Source: CAG-303 sp034172985
GTDB taxonomy: Bacteria; Bacillota; Clostridia; Lachnospirales; Lachnospiraceae
Assembly (NCBI GenBank): GCA_034172985.1
Contig: JAXFDY010000195.1
Location: 1 to 39,346, forward strand
Reading direction: 5' to 3'
DNA length: 39,346 nt
Shown: positions 1 to 8,283 of the stretch, piece after piece
Numbering within the stretch: the first letter of the stretch is position 1
Layout of the letters: each line of letters begins with the position of its first letter
Notes under the pieces: model-generated
Told to the model about the DNA's origin: nothing
What the model saw: the letters and a program-made list of their open reading frames with translations, nothing else
Database searches by the model: none
Translations under genes and position numbers: made by a program

Positions 1-742
1 CATAAATAAACTGCAATCCGTTTTCTGCACTTTCAAATCCTTTAAACAAATCCAGATACTTATCGATGGATTCCTGTGGAAAACCGTTTTCAGACAGCTC
101 TTCTGATACGCCTTCCAGTCCGATTTTATCCATTTTATCTAATGTAATAAAGACACTGTCATAATCCTCTTCCGCAAATCCACTATATGCAGCCATAGCT
201 TTTAAAATCTGTCTGTCATTGATTTTAATCTGGAAATTTTTAAAGCCAAGTTTTCCCAGTGTCGTTGTGGTGGCAAGAATCAGCTCAATTTCTGCAAGAT
301 TAGAAGCCTCACCCAAAATATCAATATCACACTGATGGAACTGACGATAACGACCTCTCTGCGGTCTGTCTGCTCTCCAGACACTGCCAATCTGAAGTGC
401 CTTAAATGGGGATGGCAGGTTATTTGCATTATTGGAATAAAATCTTACAAGAGGAACCGTCAGATCATAGCGAAGTCCACTATCTACCAGATCATTTTCC
501 TCCTCTGCCTCTTCCATTTTCAGTTTTTCACCTCTTTTTAAGATCTTAAAAATCAGCTTTTCATTTTCTCCACCCTGTTTGCTGTTCAGATTCTCTATGT
601 GTTCCACACAAGGTGTTTCAATGGATGTAAATCCAAATTTTCCATACGTTTCTTTGATTACGCTAATGACATAATCACGAATCTGCATCTCCTCCGGTAA
701 AATATCTTTCATGCCTGTGACAGGCTTTTTACTTAGTGCCAT
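1..742 (-). CDS. hisS: Histidyl-tRNA synthetase, N-terminal part (cut by window edge)
   Basis: Class II aminoacyl-tRNA synthetase that charges tRNA-His in the cytoplasm. The visible 247 residues begin MALSKKPVTGMKDILPEE and include the motif 2-like stretch FKALQIGSVWRADRPQRGRYRQ around residues 105-125, with FHQCDIDILG after it, typical of HisRS. The start ATG at 742 is preceded by AGGAGG at good spacing. The gene lies 18 bases after the HD-GYP gene, with no T-box or other leader visible in that gap, so it is probably transcribed with recJ-apt-rel-hemZ. The C-terminal half and anticodon-binding domain lie outside the window. Confidence 0.95.
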   Translation of the reverse strand, partial: MALSKKPVTGMKDILPEEMQIRDYVISVIKETYGKFGFTSIETPCVEHIENLNSKQGGENEKLIFKILKRGEKLKMEEAEEENDLVDSGLRYDLTVPLVRFYSNNANNLPSPFKALQIGSVWRADRPQRGRYRQFHQCDIDILGEASNLAEIELILATTTTLGKLGFKNFQIKINDRQILKAMAAYSGFAEEDYDSVFITLDKMDKIGLEGVSEELSENGFPQESIDKYLDLFKGFESAENGLQFIY

Positions 743-760
743 AACTGCCTCCTGTTTTTT

Positions 761-1360
761 CTATTCTATATCAGTATTTTTCTTTATATCTTTATTCACA
801 TCTATTTCGTGAATCAGATTCATAAATTTTAAAAAGATTTTCATATCAAAATATTTCACATCACCTATCATGAATTCCAAAGCTGAATCAACATCATGTG
901 CCGGCCGGTATGCCCTCTTTGAAATTAATGCCACGAATACATCACATATTCTTAATACCCTTGCTCCGATGGGAATCATTTCTCCCGAGAGATTACTTGG
1001 ATATCCCGAACCATCATAATTTTCGTGATGAAACAGTATACTTTCCAAAATAAAATCCGAATATCCTTTATTTTTTAATAAATCATAACCGAGAAACGGA
1101 TGCCTTCGCAGATAATTAATCTGTTTTATTACGAAATTATGATCGGGTTGCTCCACATACATCAGCTTTGATGCCCGAATTTTTCCGATATCATGCAGCA
1201 TCCCCGCTACAGCAAGCTCGTAGCATTGTTCTTCTGAAAGACCTATCTCTTTTGAAAGCAAATATGCCATATTGCTCACATAAATACCATGCATAATAGA
1301 CGTATTCAATTCTTCCATGACTGTTTTACTGTTTTGAATCTGTTCTATTCCTAATTCCAT
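761..1360 (-). CDS. Stand-alone HD-GYP domain protein (possible cyclic-di-GMP phosphodiesterase)
   Basis: A protein of about 199 residues that is almost entirely one HD domain. Numbering from the TTG three bases upstream, the metal-ligand pattern is His25, HD at 57-58 followed by IGK, His88, His112-His113-Glu114 and Asp141. The second signature reads HHENYDGSGYP, which matches the HHExxDGxGYP motif of HD-GYP enzymes. By family knowledge these hydrolyse cyclic di-GMP or related dinucleotides. No sensor, receiver or membrane segment is present. ATG at 1360 is preferred; its ribosome site is weak (GAAG-like). The start overlaps the end of hemZ by 35 bases, which suggests translational coupling. 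Activity and substrate are inferred only. Confidence 0.8.
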   Translation of the reverse strand: MELGIEQIQNSKTVMEELNTSIMHGIYVSNMAYLLSKEIGLSEEQCYELAVAGMLHDIGKIRASKLMYVEQPDHNFVIKQINYLRRHPFLGYDLLKNKGYSDFILESILFHHENYDGSGYPSNLSGEMIPIGARVLRICDVFVALISKRAYRPAHDVDSALEFMIGDVKYFDMKIFLKFMNLIHEIDVNKDIKKNTDIE

Positions 1361-2783
1361 CAAAAAAATTCTTCTTTCTTTCTATCATCTCATCGATTCT
1401 ATCGATATACTGATCCACATTTTTTACATTTTCCACACGCTCAATACGGTTTTCTTCGTGAAGCACACATTTGGTTACAGCCCCTGCTCCCAGTGCCAGA
1501 ATCGTCTGTTTCTCCTCCATAATCAGTATATTATAGATACCAGCTTTCCTGTCACGGGCATACCCTACATTTTCCATATTTCCAGCTATATTTTTCTGAC
1601 GATACATATAATAAGGAGTCATTTCCATTTTTTTTGCATATTCGCTGCATAATTTCATAATATCCTTATTATTTTCTATGGACAATTCCTTATACTGTTC
1701 TTTAAAAATATTTAATCTGGCTGCACGCTTAATTGCAAGAGAATGAACCGTAATACTGTCCGGGTTAAGTTTTTTCGTCTCCTCCATGGAATACCTGATA
1801 TCATCAATGGTTTCATTTGGAAGTCCCACAATAAAATCCATATTAATATTATCAAAGCCAAGACTTCTTGCTAGTGTAAATGTATCTCTCACCTGCTCCA
1901 CTGTATGATACCGCCCGATCAGATCCAGTGTTTCCTGCTTCATCGTCTGAGGATTAATTGATATTCTTGTCACACCATGTTTTTTCAGCACCAATAATTT
2001 TTCCTTTGTAATGCTATCCGGTCTTCCTGCTTCTACTGTAAATTCCTGATTATAGCTCAAATCAAATTTATCTCTCACCGCGCCCAATAACCTGTCCAAT
2101 TGTTCCGGAGTCAGTGTAGTCGGCGTACCACCGCCAAAATAAATAGTATTTAACTTTCTGTCCCGAAATGCCTCCGATGCATAATCAATTTCCTTTAATA
2201 ATGCCGATACATAAGCTTCCGATTTTGCCGCATATGCACCTATGGGATAAGAAGTAAAGGAACAATACAGGCAGGTCGTCGGACAAAAGGGAATACCAAT
2301 ATAGAGACTATATCCATCCCGATAATCAATATTTCTTAAAATATCTTTTTCTCTTCTGGCAATATTCATTCCCAAAGCAATCTTCTCATCGCTTACCAGA
2401 TATTTTTCTTTTAAAAATGCCGTTATTTCCTCATCACTTATCTCCGGCTGTTCTTCTAAAAGTCCCATTACCAGTTTTGTCGGCCGGATACCGGTCAGTG
2501 CACCCCAGGGAAGCTCCTCTCCCGTAAGTTCATGCATCAACTGATAAATCTGCCGCTTCAACTCCGCCTTCACATATTTCTTATCTGTTCCTTCCGGAGT
2601 ACCTCTATAAACCAGATTATCACATGATACCACTACTTCTTCCGGAGAAATCTGTATGCCTATCTTTTTCTCTTCGTACTGCTGCCGTTCTTCGCTGCTG
2701 CTCATTCCATTTAAAAATGAATTCACCAGAATCTGTGATTCATACTGCAGCTCCTGGCTGTCTATATTTAATACGATTTCCAT
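1326..2783 (-). CDS. hemZ: Coproporphyrinogen III oxidase-like radical SAM protein HemZ
   Basis: Radical SAM enzyme of the HemN/HemZ family, about 485 residues. The iron-sulfur motif is CPTTCLYCSF (CxxxCxxC), followed by the HemN-type pieces YFGGGTPTTL, TVEAGRPDSI and GLPNETIDDI. The family carries out oxygen-independent decarboxylation of coproporphyrinogen III or acts as a haem chaperone; HemZ is the Gram-positive branch with an extra N-terminal region of about 160 residues, which is present here. Translation most likely starts at ATG 2783 (MEIVLNIDSQ), which has AAAGGA at good spacing; an upstream in-frame ATG at 2858 would run deep into the MBL gene and is unlikely. The MBL gene ends 4 bases before this start. 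Confidence 0.88.
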   Translation of the reverse strand: MEIVLNIDSQELQYESQILVNSFLNGMSSSEERQQYEEKKIGIQISPEEVVVSCDNLVYRGTPEGTDKKYVKAELKRQIYQLMHELTGEELPWGALTGIRPTKLVMGLLEEQPEISDEEITAFLKEKYLVSDEKIALGMNIARREKDILRNIDYRDGYSLYIGIPFCPTTCLYCSFTSYPIGAYAAKSEAYVSALLKEIDYASEAFRDRKLNTIYFGGGTPTTLTPEQLDRLLGAVRDKFDLSYNQEFTVEAGRPDSITKEKLLVLKKHGVTRISINPQTMKQETLDLIGRYHTVEQVRDTFTLARSLGFDNINMDFIVGLPNETIDDIRYSMEETKKLNPDSITVHSLAIKRAARLNIFKEQYKELSIENNKDIMKLCSEYAKKMEMTPYYMYRQKNIAGNMENVGYARDRKAGIYNILIMEEKQTILALGAGAVTKCVLHEENRIERVENVKNVDQYIDRIDEMIERKKNFFDGIRNRTDSKQ

Positions 2784-2787
2784 ATAG

Positions 2788-3420
2788 CTATATCCTTTCT
2801 GCCCGTTCCCTGCCGATCGTAGTTGACATACCATGTCCGGGATAAACCTCCAGATCATCAGATAAGGTCATAAGCTTATGACGGATGGATGCAAAAAGGG
2901 TTGTACCGCTGGAAGTTGGAAAATCATATCTTCCCACACTTCCTGCAAACAACGTATCTCCGCTAAACAGTACACTCTCTTCTTCCGCAGAAACCAAATA
3001 ACACATTCCACCTTTTGTATGTCCCGGTGTACTAATCGCACAGATTTGAAATCCCCCCAGTGAAAGGACAGTCCCATCTCCCACATATTCATCTGCCTCA
3101 ATTGCAAAGGCCCTGTCTGTCATCAGTTCAGAAAGATTATGATAGGAATTATTTAATACATCTTTCTCTAATTCATTTGCATAAATTTTAATTCCATAGT
3201 GCCGCTTTATCTCCATGGCAGCACCGATATGGTCAAAATGACCATGTGTCAGCAGAATCGCCTGAGGTTTTAAATGAAGTTCGTCTACGGCCTGTTCAAT
3301 CACAGATGCACCCGCAGCGGGGTCAATAATCAACGCTTCTTCTTTATTCTCTCTATATACAAGATAGCAATTCGTCTGCACACTGCCAAGAACCAGTGTT
3401 CTTATTTTTATTTTATCCAT
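2788..3420 (-). CDS. MBL-fold metallo-hydrolase (glyoxalase II-like)
   Basis: A small cytoplasmic metallo-beta-lactamase-fold hydrolase, about 210 residues. Zinc-ligand motifs are visible: THGHFDHIG (HxHxDH), STPGHTKGGM and SGDTLFAGSVGR, with YPGHG near the C-terminus. This is the compact glyoxalase II-like/YcbL type, and the real substrate is usually unknown. I place the start at ATG 3420 (MDKIKIRTLVLG) because GGAG lies 6 bases upstream of it; an ATG at 3432 has no clear ribosome site. It sits between rel and hemZ, 33 and 4 bases away, in a conserved-looking operon. Confidence 0.85.
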   Translation of the reverse strand: MDKIKIRTLVLGSVQTNCYLVYRENKEEALIIDPAAGASVIEQAVDELHLKPQAILLTHGHFDHIGAAMEIKRHYGIKIYANELEKDVLNNSYHNLSELMTDRAFAIEADEYVGDGTVLSLGGFQICAISTPGHTKGGMCYLVSAEEESVLFSGDTLFAGSVGRYDFPTSSGTTLFASIRHKLMTLSDDLEVYPGHGMSTTIGRERAERI

Positions 3421-3453
3421 TTTACTCTCCATTATCTGCCATTATGATAAAAA

Positions 3454-5751
3454 CTAGCTTGTAGTACGTTCAATATCAATCACACTGTCAATTGCCCGTA
3501 TCTTTTCTATAATTCTGGACATCTGAGACTTTCCCTTTGTCAGGAACGATACTGCTATCGTTGCAATCTCCTGCTTGCTGGTACGGCTGTTAATACCTCT
3601 CACGTCAATGTCATTTTCCGTAAATACACGGGATATATCTGCCAGAAGCCCTGTCCTGTTATTTGCGTAAATCTTTATTTCACCCATATATTTCTGATCC
3701 GACTTTTCATCCAGACTTCCTTCTTCCCAGTCAGCTTCAATTACACGGACACGTTCAATTTCCGGAAGATTCATAACGTTCACACAATCCGTACGATGGA
3801 TAGAAATACCTCTTCCTCTTGTGATAAATCCCACAATTTCATCTCCCGGTACAGGATTACAGCATTTAGAATACCGCACAGAGACATCATGCGTTCCCTT
3901 TACGATAATGCTGCTCTTAGGTTTAATAATATATTTTTTATCTTTATTTTCGGATATTTCCTCTAAAATCTGCTCATCTGTAATAATCTTCTTATGCTTT
4001 TTCTCATATTCTTCCAAAAGTTTATTTACAATCTGTCCTTCTTTCAGACTTCCATGACCCACTGCTGCCATCAGGGAATCCCAGTCGCGAAAACCATACT
4101 TTTTAAGCATCTTTTCCATATACTCCGGCTTACTGATATCACTCAGAAGAATCCCTTTTGTTTTGCAGTATTTATCCACCAGATTCTTTCCCTTAATGAT
4201 ATTTTCTTCTTTCAGCTCGCCCTTAAACCACTGATTGATTTTGTTTTTCGCCTGGGTGCTTTTTACAATATTTAACCAGTCACGGCTTGGTCCTTTTGAA
4301 TTCTGTGAAGTAATAATTTCGATTCTGTCTCCATTCTGAATCACATAATCAATCGTAACCATCTTTCCATTTACTCTGGCACCCACCATTTTATTTCCCA
4401 CCGCACTATGAATGCTGTAGGCAAAGTCAATTGGTGTTGAGCCATTTGGAAGATTCATAACATCGCCCGTAGGGGTAAAACAGTATACATCTTCGGAAAA
4501 AAGATTCAGGTCACTCTTCAGCAGAGACATAAATTCCTTATTATCCGACATCTCCATCTGCCACTCAAGAATCTGCCTCAGCCAGCTTAATTTTTCCTCC
4601 TCTGTTCCCGGTGTCAGTTTACCATTTGGATTTTCTTTGTATTTCCAATGGGCAGCAATACCATACTCTGCGGTCTTATGCATTTCCATCGTCCGGATCT
4701 GTACCTCAAAGGGCTGCCCGGAAGGTCCAATCAGCGTCGTATGGAGGGACTGATAATTATTTGGTTTCGGCATAGAGATATAATCTTTAAACCTTCCCTG
4801 GATCGGCTTATATTTTTCATGGATAATTCCCAGAGCTGTATAACAATCTTTCACGCTATTCACAATAATACGGACTGCAAACAAATCAAGAATCTGGTCG
4901 AAGGTCTTGTTCTGGGTAACCATTTTTTTGTATACACTGAAAGTATGCTTCATTCTTCCGTATACATGGGCCTCAATATCAGCTTCTTTCATAAATCCTT
5001 CGATTTCTGCCACAAGCTCTTTAATTCCTTCTTCTCCCTGGCTGAACTTGGCATTTCTCTGTTCCTCTACCTCAAGATATTTTTCCGGCTCCAGATACTT
5101 CAATGCAAGATCATCTAATTCTATCTTAATTCGGGAGATACCGAGACGATCTGCCAGAGGGGCATATATATCCATGGTTTCTCTGGATTTTTCTGCCTGT
5201 TTTTTTGTATTCATATACTCCAGCGTACGCATATTATGAAGACGGTCAGCCAGTTTTACCACAATCACTCTGATATCCTTGGCCATGGCAAGAAACATCT
5301 TTCTCAGATTCTCTGCCTGGATTTCCACCTTATCTTTCGAGTAGGACAACTGGGTCAGTTTTGTTACACCATCTACAAGAAGTGCCACTTCCTCACCAAA
5401 CTCCTGCTCTACCTGTTCCAGGGTAATGTCTGTATCTTCAACAACATCATGCAGAATTCCAGCAATTATGGATTCCTTATCCAGCTCCAGTTCTGCAAGA
5501 ATAATTGCTACCGAGACAGGATGAATAATATATGGCTCTCCTGATCTCCTCTTCTGATTTTTATGGGCTTCATATGCAAGCTTATATGCCTTTTCTATCT
5601 GGGACAAATCTGTTGCCGGACGGTATTTTCGTATGGTTTCAATCAATCGCGCATAAAGCTCATCCGGGTTCTCAAACTCGGACTCATCTTTCATCCTCGG
5701 TTCCATATCTACCATTTTTATGCCAGTTGTAATAATTTTATCCTCAGCCAT
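3454..5751 (-). CDS. rel: Bifunctional (p)ppGpp synthetase/hydrolase, Rel/SpoT family
   Basis: Long RelA/SpoT homologue, 765 residues from ATG 5751 (MAEDKIITTG), with GGAG upstream. In order: an HD hydrolase domain (residues about 65-200, with PYIIHPVSVA and ILHDVVEDTD intact), the synthetase domain (about 240-370, with YGRMKHTFSVYKKM and DLFAVRIIV), a TGS domain (about 400-465), a CC/zinc-finger-like segment containing SKCCNPVPGDEIVGF, and a C-terminal ACT domain. Because the HD motif is intact, it should both make and degrade the stringent-response alarmone, unlike synthetase-only RelA. A GTG 15 bases further upstream is possible but less well placed. It lies between apt and the MBL gene, in the usual Firmicutes order. 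Confidence 0.95.
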   Translation of the reverse strand: MAEDKIITTGIKMVDMEPRMKDESEFENPDELYARLIETIRKYRPATDLSQIEKAYKLAYEAHKNQKRRSGEPYIIHPVSVAIILAELELDKESIIAGILHDVVEDTDITLEQVEQEFGEEVALLVDGVTKLTQLSYSKDKVEIQAENLRKMFLAMAKDIRVIVVKLADRLHNMRTLEYMNTKKQAEKSRETMDIYAPLADRLGISRIKIELDDLALKYLEPEKYLEVEEQRNAKFSQGEEGIKELVAEIEGFMKEADIEAHVYGRMKHTFSVYKKMVTQNKTFDQILDLFAVRIIVNSVKDCYTALGIIHEKYKPIQGRFKDYISMPKPNNYQSLHTTLIGPSGQPFEVQIRTMEMHKTAEYGIAAHWKYKENPNGKLTPGTEEEKLSWLRQILEWQMEMSDNKEFMSLLKSDLNLFSEDVYCFTPTGDVMNLPNGSTPIDFAYSIHSAVGNKMVGARVNGKMVTIDYVIQNGDRIEIITSQNSKGPSRDWLNIVKSTQAKNKINQWFKGELKEENIIKGKNLVDKYCKTKGILLSDISKPEYMEKMLKKYGFRDWDSLMAAVGHGSLKEGQIVNKLLEEYEKKHKKIITDEQILEEISENKDKKYIIKPKSSIIVKGTHDVSVRYSKCCNPVPGDEIVGFITRGRGISIHRTDCVNVMNLPEIERVRVIEADWEEGSLDEKSDQKYMGEIKIYANNRTGLLADISRVFTENDIDVRGINSRTSKQEIATIAVSFLTKGKSQMSRIIEKIRAIDSVIDIERTTS

Positions 5752-5847
5752 AGTACATCTCTCCACTTCTATCTAAATTTAAAAGCAATCGCATGATGTT
5801 TATTTTTTATTCATAATTATAAGTTTTTTTCTTCGAAAAAGCAACCT

Positions 5848-6372
5848 TTACTTTCCTTCATAAGAAATAACAGATTCTACCCGGATATCTTTTAATTTTT
5901 CCCTTCCTTTCAATCCTGCCAGTTCAATCAGAAATACAACGCCTGCAACCTCTCCTCCAAGCTTTCTGATTAATTTTATCATAGCTTCCGTAGTTCCTCC
6001 GGTTGCAATCAGATCATCTACAATGAGTACTTTCTGTCCTGGCTGAATAGCATCCTTATGCATCTCAATGACTGCACTGCCATATTCCAGTTCATACTCT
6101 TCCGAAACTGTCTCACATGGCAATTTGCCCTTCTTTCTGATTGGTACAAATGCTTTATGAAGGTTATATGCCACAGGAACTCCAAAGATAAACCCTCTTG
6201 ATTCCGGTCCCACCACTACATCAAACTCCAGATCTTTCACCTTTTCCTGTATAGAATCGATGGCCAGTTGAAGTCCATCCGCATCCTGCAAAACAGTCGT
6301 AATATCTCTGAAAATAATTCCTTTTTCCGGAAAATCCGGAATACTTCTCACATATTCTTCAAGTTTTTTCAT
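5848..6372 (-). CDS. apt: Adenine phosphoribosyltransferase
   Basis: Purine-salvage enzyme that converts adenine and PRPP to AMP and pyrophosphate. The 174-residue length is normal. The N-terminus reads IPDFPEKGIIFRDITT, as in most Apt proteins, and the PRPP-binding loop is VLIVDDLIATGGT at about residues 115-127, with ESRGFIFG near residue 57. It is located between recJ (70 bases upstream) and rel (96 bases downstream). The recJ-apt-rel order is common in Clostridia and links purine salvage to alarmone metabolism. Confidence 0.96.
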   Translation of the reverse strand: MKKLEEYVRSIPDFPEKGIIFRDITTVLQDADGLQLAIDSIQEKVKDLEFDVVVGPESRGFIFGVPVAYNLHKAFVPIRKKGKLPCETVSEEYELEYGSAVIEMHKDAIQPGQKVLIVDDLIATGGTTEAMIKLIRKLGGEVAGVVFLIELAGLKGREKLKDIRVESVISYEGK

Positions 6373-6442
6373 CGCATGTATCTCCTTTTCCTATTATTTC
6401 AAGAATTTTACCACATTATGTGCTGAAATAAAACTACTATTT

Positions 6443-8212
6443 TTAAAAGCAGTAATTATTCACCACAATCTGATTTTCTATATTCCCCCGATATTCATTT
6501 ATCTGTGGATAATATATGACGGATAACCGTACATCATTATCTATTCCCATACGTACCTTTCCTAATTCTTCCTTCCCGTATTTTGTCTCCAGATCTGAGA
6601 AAAATTCTTCTCCATGGCGGAACAAAAGTGCATTCATGGAAATCCCTCTCTCATTTGTCAGTACCAGTTTTAATGAATCTCTGTTTTTACCAATCACCGA
6701 TACACGGGAAATCTTTAACCCCTTCTCCGCAAATACCGGTTTTTCATTTCCCTTGCCAAAAGGCTCTAAACACTTTAATTCCTCAATAAATTTTGTACTG
6801 ATATATTCAAAAGGCATCGGTACATCAATCCAGACTTTCGGTATCAAATCCTCTTCTGTTATCTTTGTTTTCTCATTGAGCATCTGTCTCAGCCGATCCA
6901 CATTCTCCTCTTTCAGAGACAATCCTGCAGCCATCTCATGTCCGCCAAATTTATCCAACAGTTCCCGACATCCGGTCAACTCCTCAAACATATTGCATCC
7001 TTCTATGGAACGTCCGGAACCTTTGACTCCCTCTTCCGCTTTTGTCAGCACGATTACAGGTTTATTCAGTTTTTCTCTCACTCTTCCCGCTATAATTCCG
7101 GCAATACTTTCATGGATGTCCGGCAAATATAACACCTGAAATTTGTCCTGTACATATTTCTCCGCTTCCGAAAGAGCCTCCGCCACACCTTCCTCTGTCA
7201 AAGCTTTTCTTTTATCATTCAATTCTTTTAAATGCTCTGCACAGTTTCTTGCCGTGGTTTCATCCGGTGCATTTAACATTTCAAATGCCAGTTTTGCAGT
7301 TTCCAGTCTTCCACTGGCATTTAAACAGGGACCAAGCACAAATCCTATATGGTATGAGGAAATTTGAATCTCCTGCATCTGATTCACTTCTATCAATGCC
7401 CTAAGTCCCGCATTTGTTGTCTGCTGTATTTTTTTCAGTCCCAGCTTTGTAATAATCCTGTTTTCTCCTTTCAGATCCACCACATCACCAACCGTGGCAA
7501 TCGCAGCAAAAACAATATATTCTTCCGGAACTTTGCCCATTTTTTCATAAAGTGCCTGAATCAGTTTATATGCCACTCCGGCTCCGCATAAAAGTTTAAA
7601 AGGATACGTGCAATCCGGCTGTTTTGGATTAATAGTCGCATCTGCACCTACACGCAGATAATTTCTTCTTATGTCTCCTGTATCTGTTCTTTCTTCTACA
7701 TAAGGAATCTCATGATGATCTGTCACAATGACTGTCATTCCGATTCTTTTTGCAAATGCAATCTGTTCAATGGCCGCAATGCCATTATCACAGGTAACAA
7801 TAGTATCGATTCCATCGTCATAAGCCCGCTGAATCAGATGCTCATTAATGCCATAACCATCTCTCACTCTGTCAGGAATATCCATTGAGACCATGCCTCC
7901 GGCACGTTTTAAACCATCCACCAAAATATAGGTAGAGCATACCCCATCTATATCATAATCACCAATGACCCGGATTTTTTTTCCTCCTTTTATTTTATCC
8001 AGAAGTATATCCACTGCTTTTTCCATATCTTTAAAAAGCCATGGGGAATGCATATCACTTTCGTTCCCCTTTAAATAAATCCGAAATTCTTCATCAGTCG
8101 TATGATTTCGATTTCTTATAATCCGGGCAGTAACCGGGCTAATATTCCATCTTTCTCCTAATGTATTAAAATCTGCTTTTTTTGCCTGTACCAGCCATTT
8201 TTCTTTTCTCAT
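6443..8212 (-). CDS. recJ: Single-stranded-DNA-specific exonuclease RecJ
   Basis: DHH-family 5'-3' exonuclease acting in recombination and mismatch/base-excision repair, about 589 residues. Visible motifs are VIGDYDIDGVCS (motif I), VTCDNGIAA, VTDHHEIPY (the DHH motif) and, in the DHHA1 part, GSGRSIEG and GGHEMAAG. A C-terminal OB-like region follows. Two ATGs are possible, 8227 and 8212. I prefer 8212 (MRKEKWLVQ) because a weak GAG ribosome site precedes it, whereas the region upstream of 8227 is the T-run of the secDF terminator. That close terminator leaves little room for a separate promoter. Confidence 0.93.
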   Translation of the reverse strand: MRKEKWLVQAKKADFNTLGERWNISPVTARIIRNRNHTTDEEFRIYLKGNESDMHSPWLFKDMEKAVDILLDKIKGGKKIRVIGDYDIDGVCSTYILVDGLKRAGGMVSMDIPDRVRDGYGINEHLIQRAYDDGIDTIVTCDNGIAAIEQIAFAKRIGMTVIVTDHHEIPYVEERTDTGDIRRNYLRVGADATINPKQPDCTYPFKLLCGAGVAYKLIQALYEKMGKVPEEYIVFAAIATVGDVVDLKGENRIITKLGLKKIQQTTNAGLRALIEVNQMQEIQISSYHIGFVLGPCLNASGRLETAKLAFEMLNAPDETTARNCAEHLKELNDKRKALTEEGVAEALSEAEKYVQDKFQVLYLPDIHESIAGIIAGRVREKLNKPVIVLTKAEEGVKGSGRSIEGCNMFEELTGCRELLDKFGGHEMAAGLSLKEENVDRLRQMLNEKTKITEEDLIPKVWIDVPMPFEYISTKFIEELKCLEPFGKGNEKPVFAEKGLKISRVSVIGKNRDSLKLVLTNERGISMNALLFRHGEEFFSDLETKYGKEELGKVRMGIDNDVRLSVIYYPQINEYRGNIENQIVVNNYCF

Positions 8213-8230
8213 ATTGTCATCTCTCATATC

Positions 8231-8269
8231 AAAAACAGCGGATACCCAGACAAGGTCCGAATACCCGCT
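8231..8269 (-). terminator. Rho-independent terminator after secDF
   Basis: Read on the minus strand, 8269-8237 forms an 11-base-pair stem (AGCGGGTATTC pairing with GGGTATCCGCT, with G-U pairs), and GAC/GTC inside the loop can extend it. A T-run of five follows at 8235-8231. It lies 15 bases after the secDF stop and only 4-19 bases before the possible recJ starts. Confidence 0.85.
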
Positions 8270-8283
8270 ATTTCATTGTATTA

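Noticed and set aside
335..541. Rightward frame opposite hisS
   Set aside because: It lies fully inside hisS on the other strand, has no ribosome site and shows no family features; it is a shadow of the real gene.
742..761. Possible T-box or leader ahead of hisS
   Set aside because: The gap is 18 bases and holds only the ribosome site; there is no room for a T-box.
4648..5239. Two long rightward frames opposite rel (156 and 110 residues)
   Set aside because: Both are antisense to conserved Rel coding sequence, with low-complexity hydrophobic content and no start signals.
6516..7139. 207-residue rightward frame opposite recJ
   Set aside because: Serine/phenylalanine/proline-rich translation of the antisense strand of a clear recJ gene; no domain and no ribosome site.
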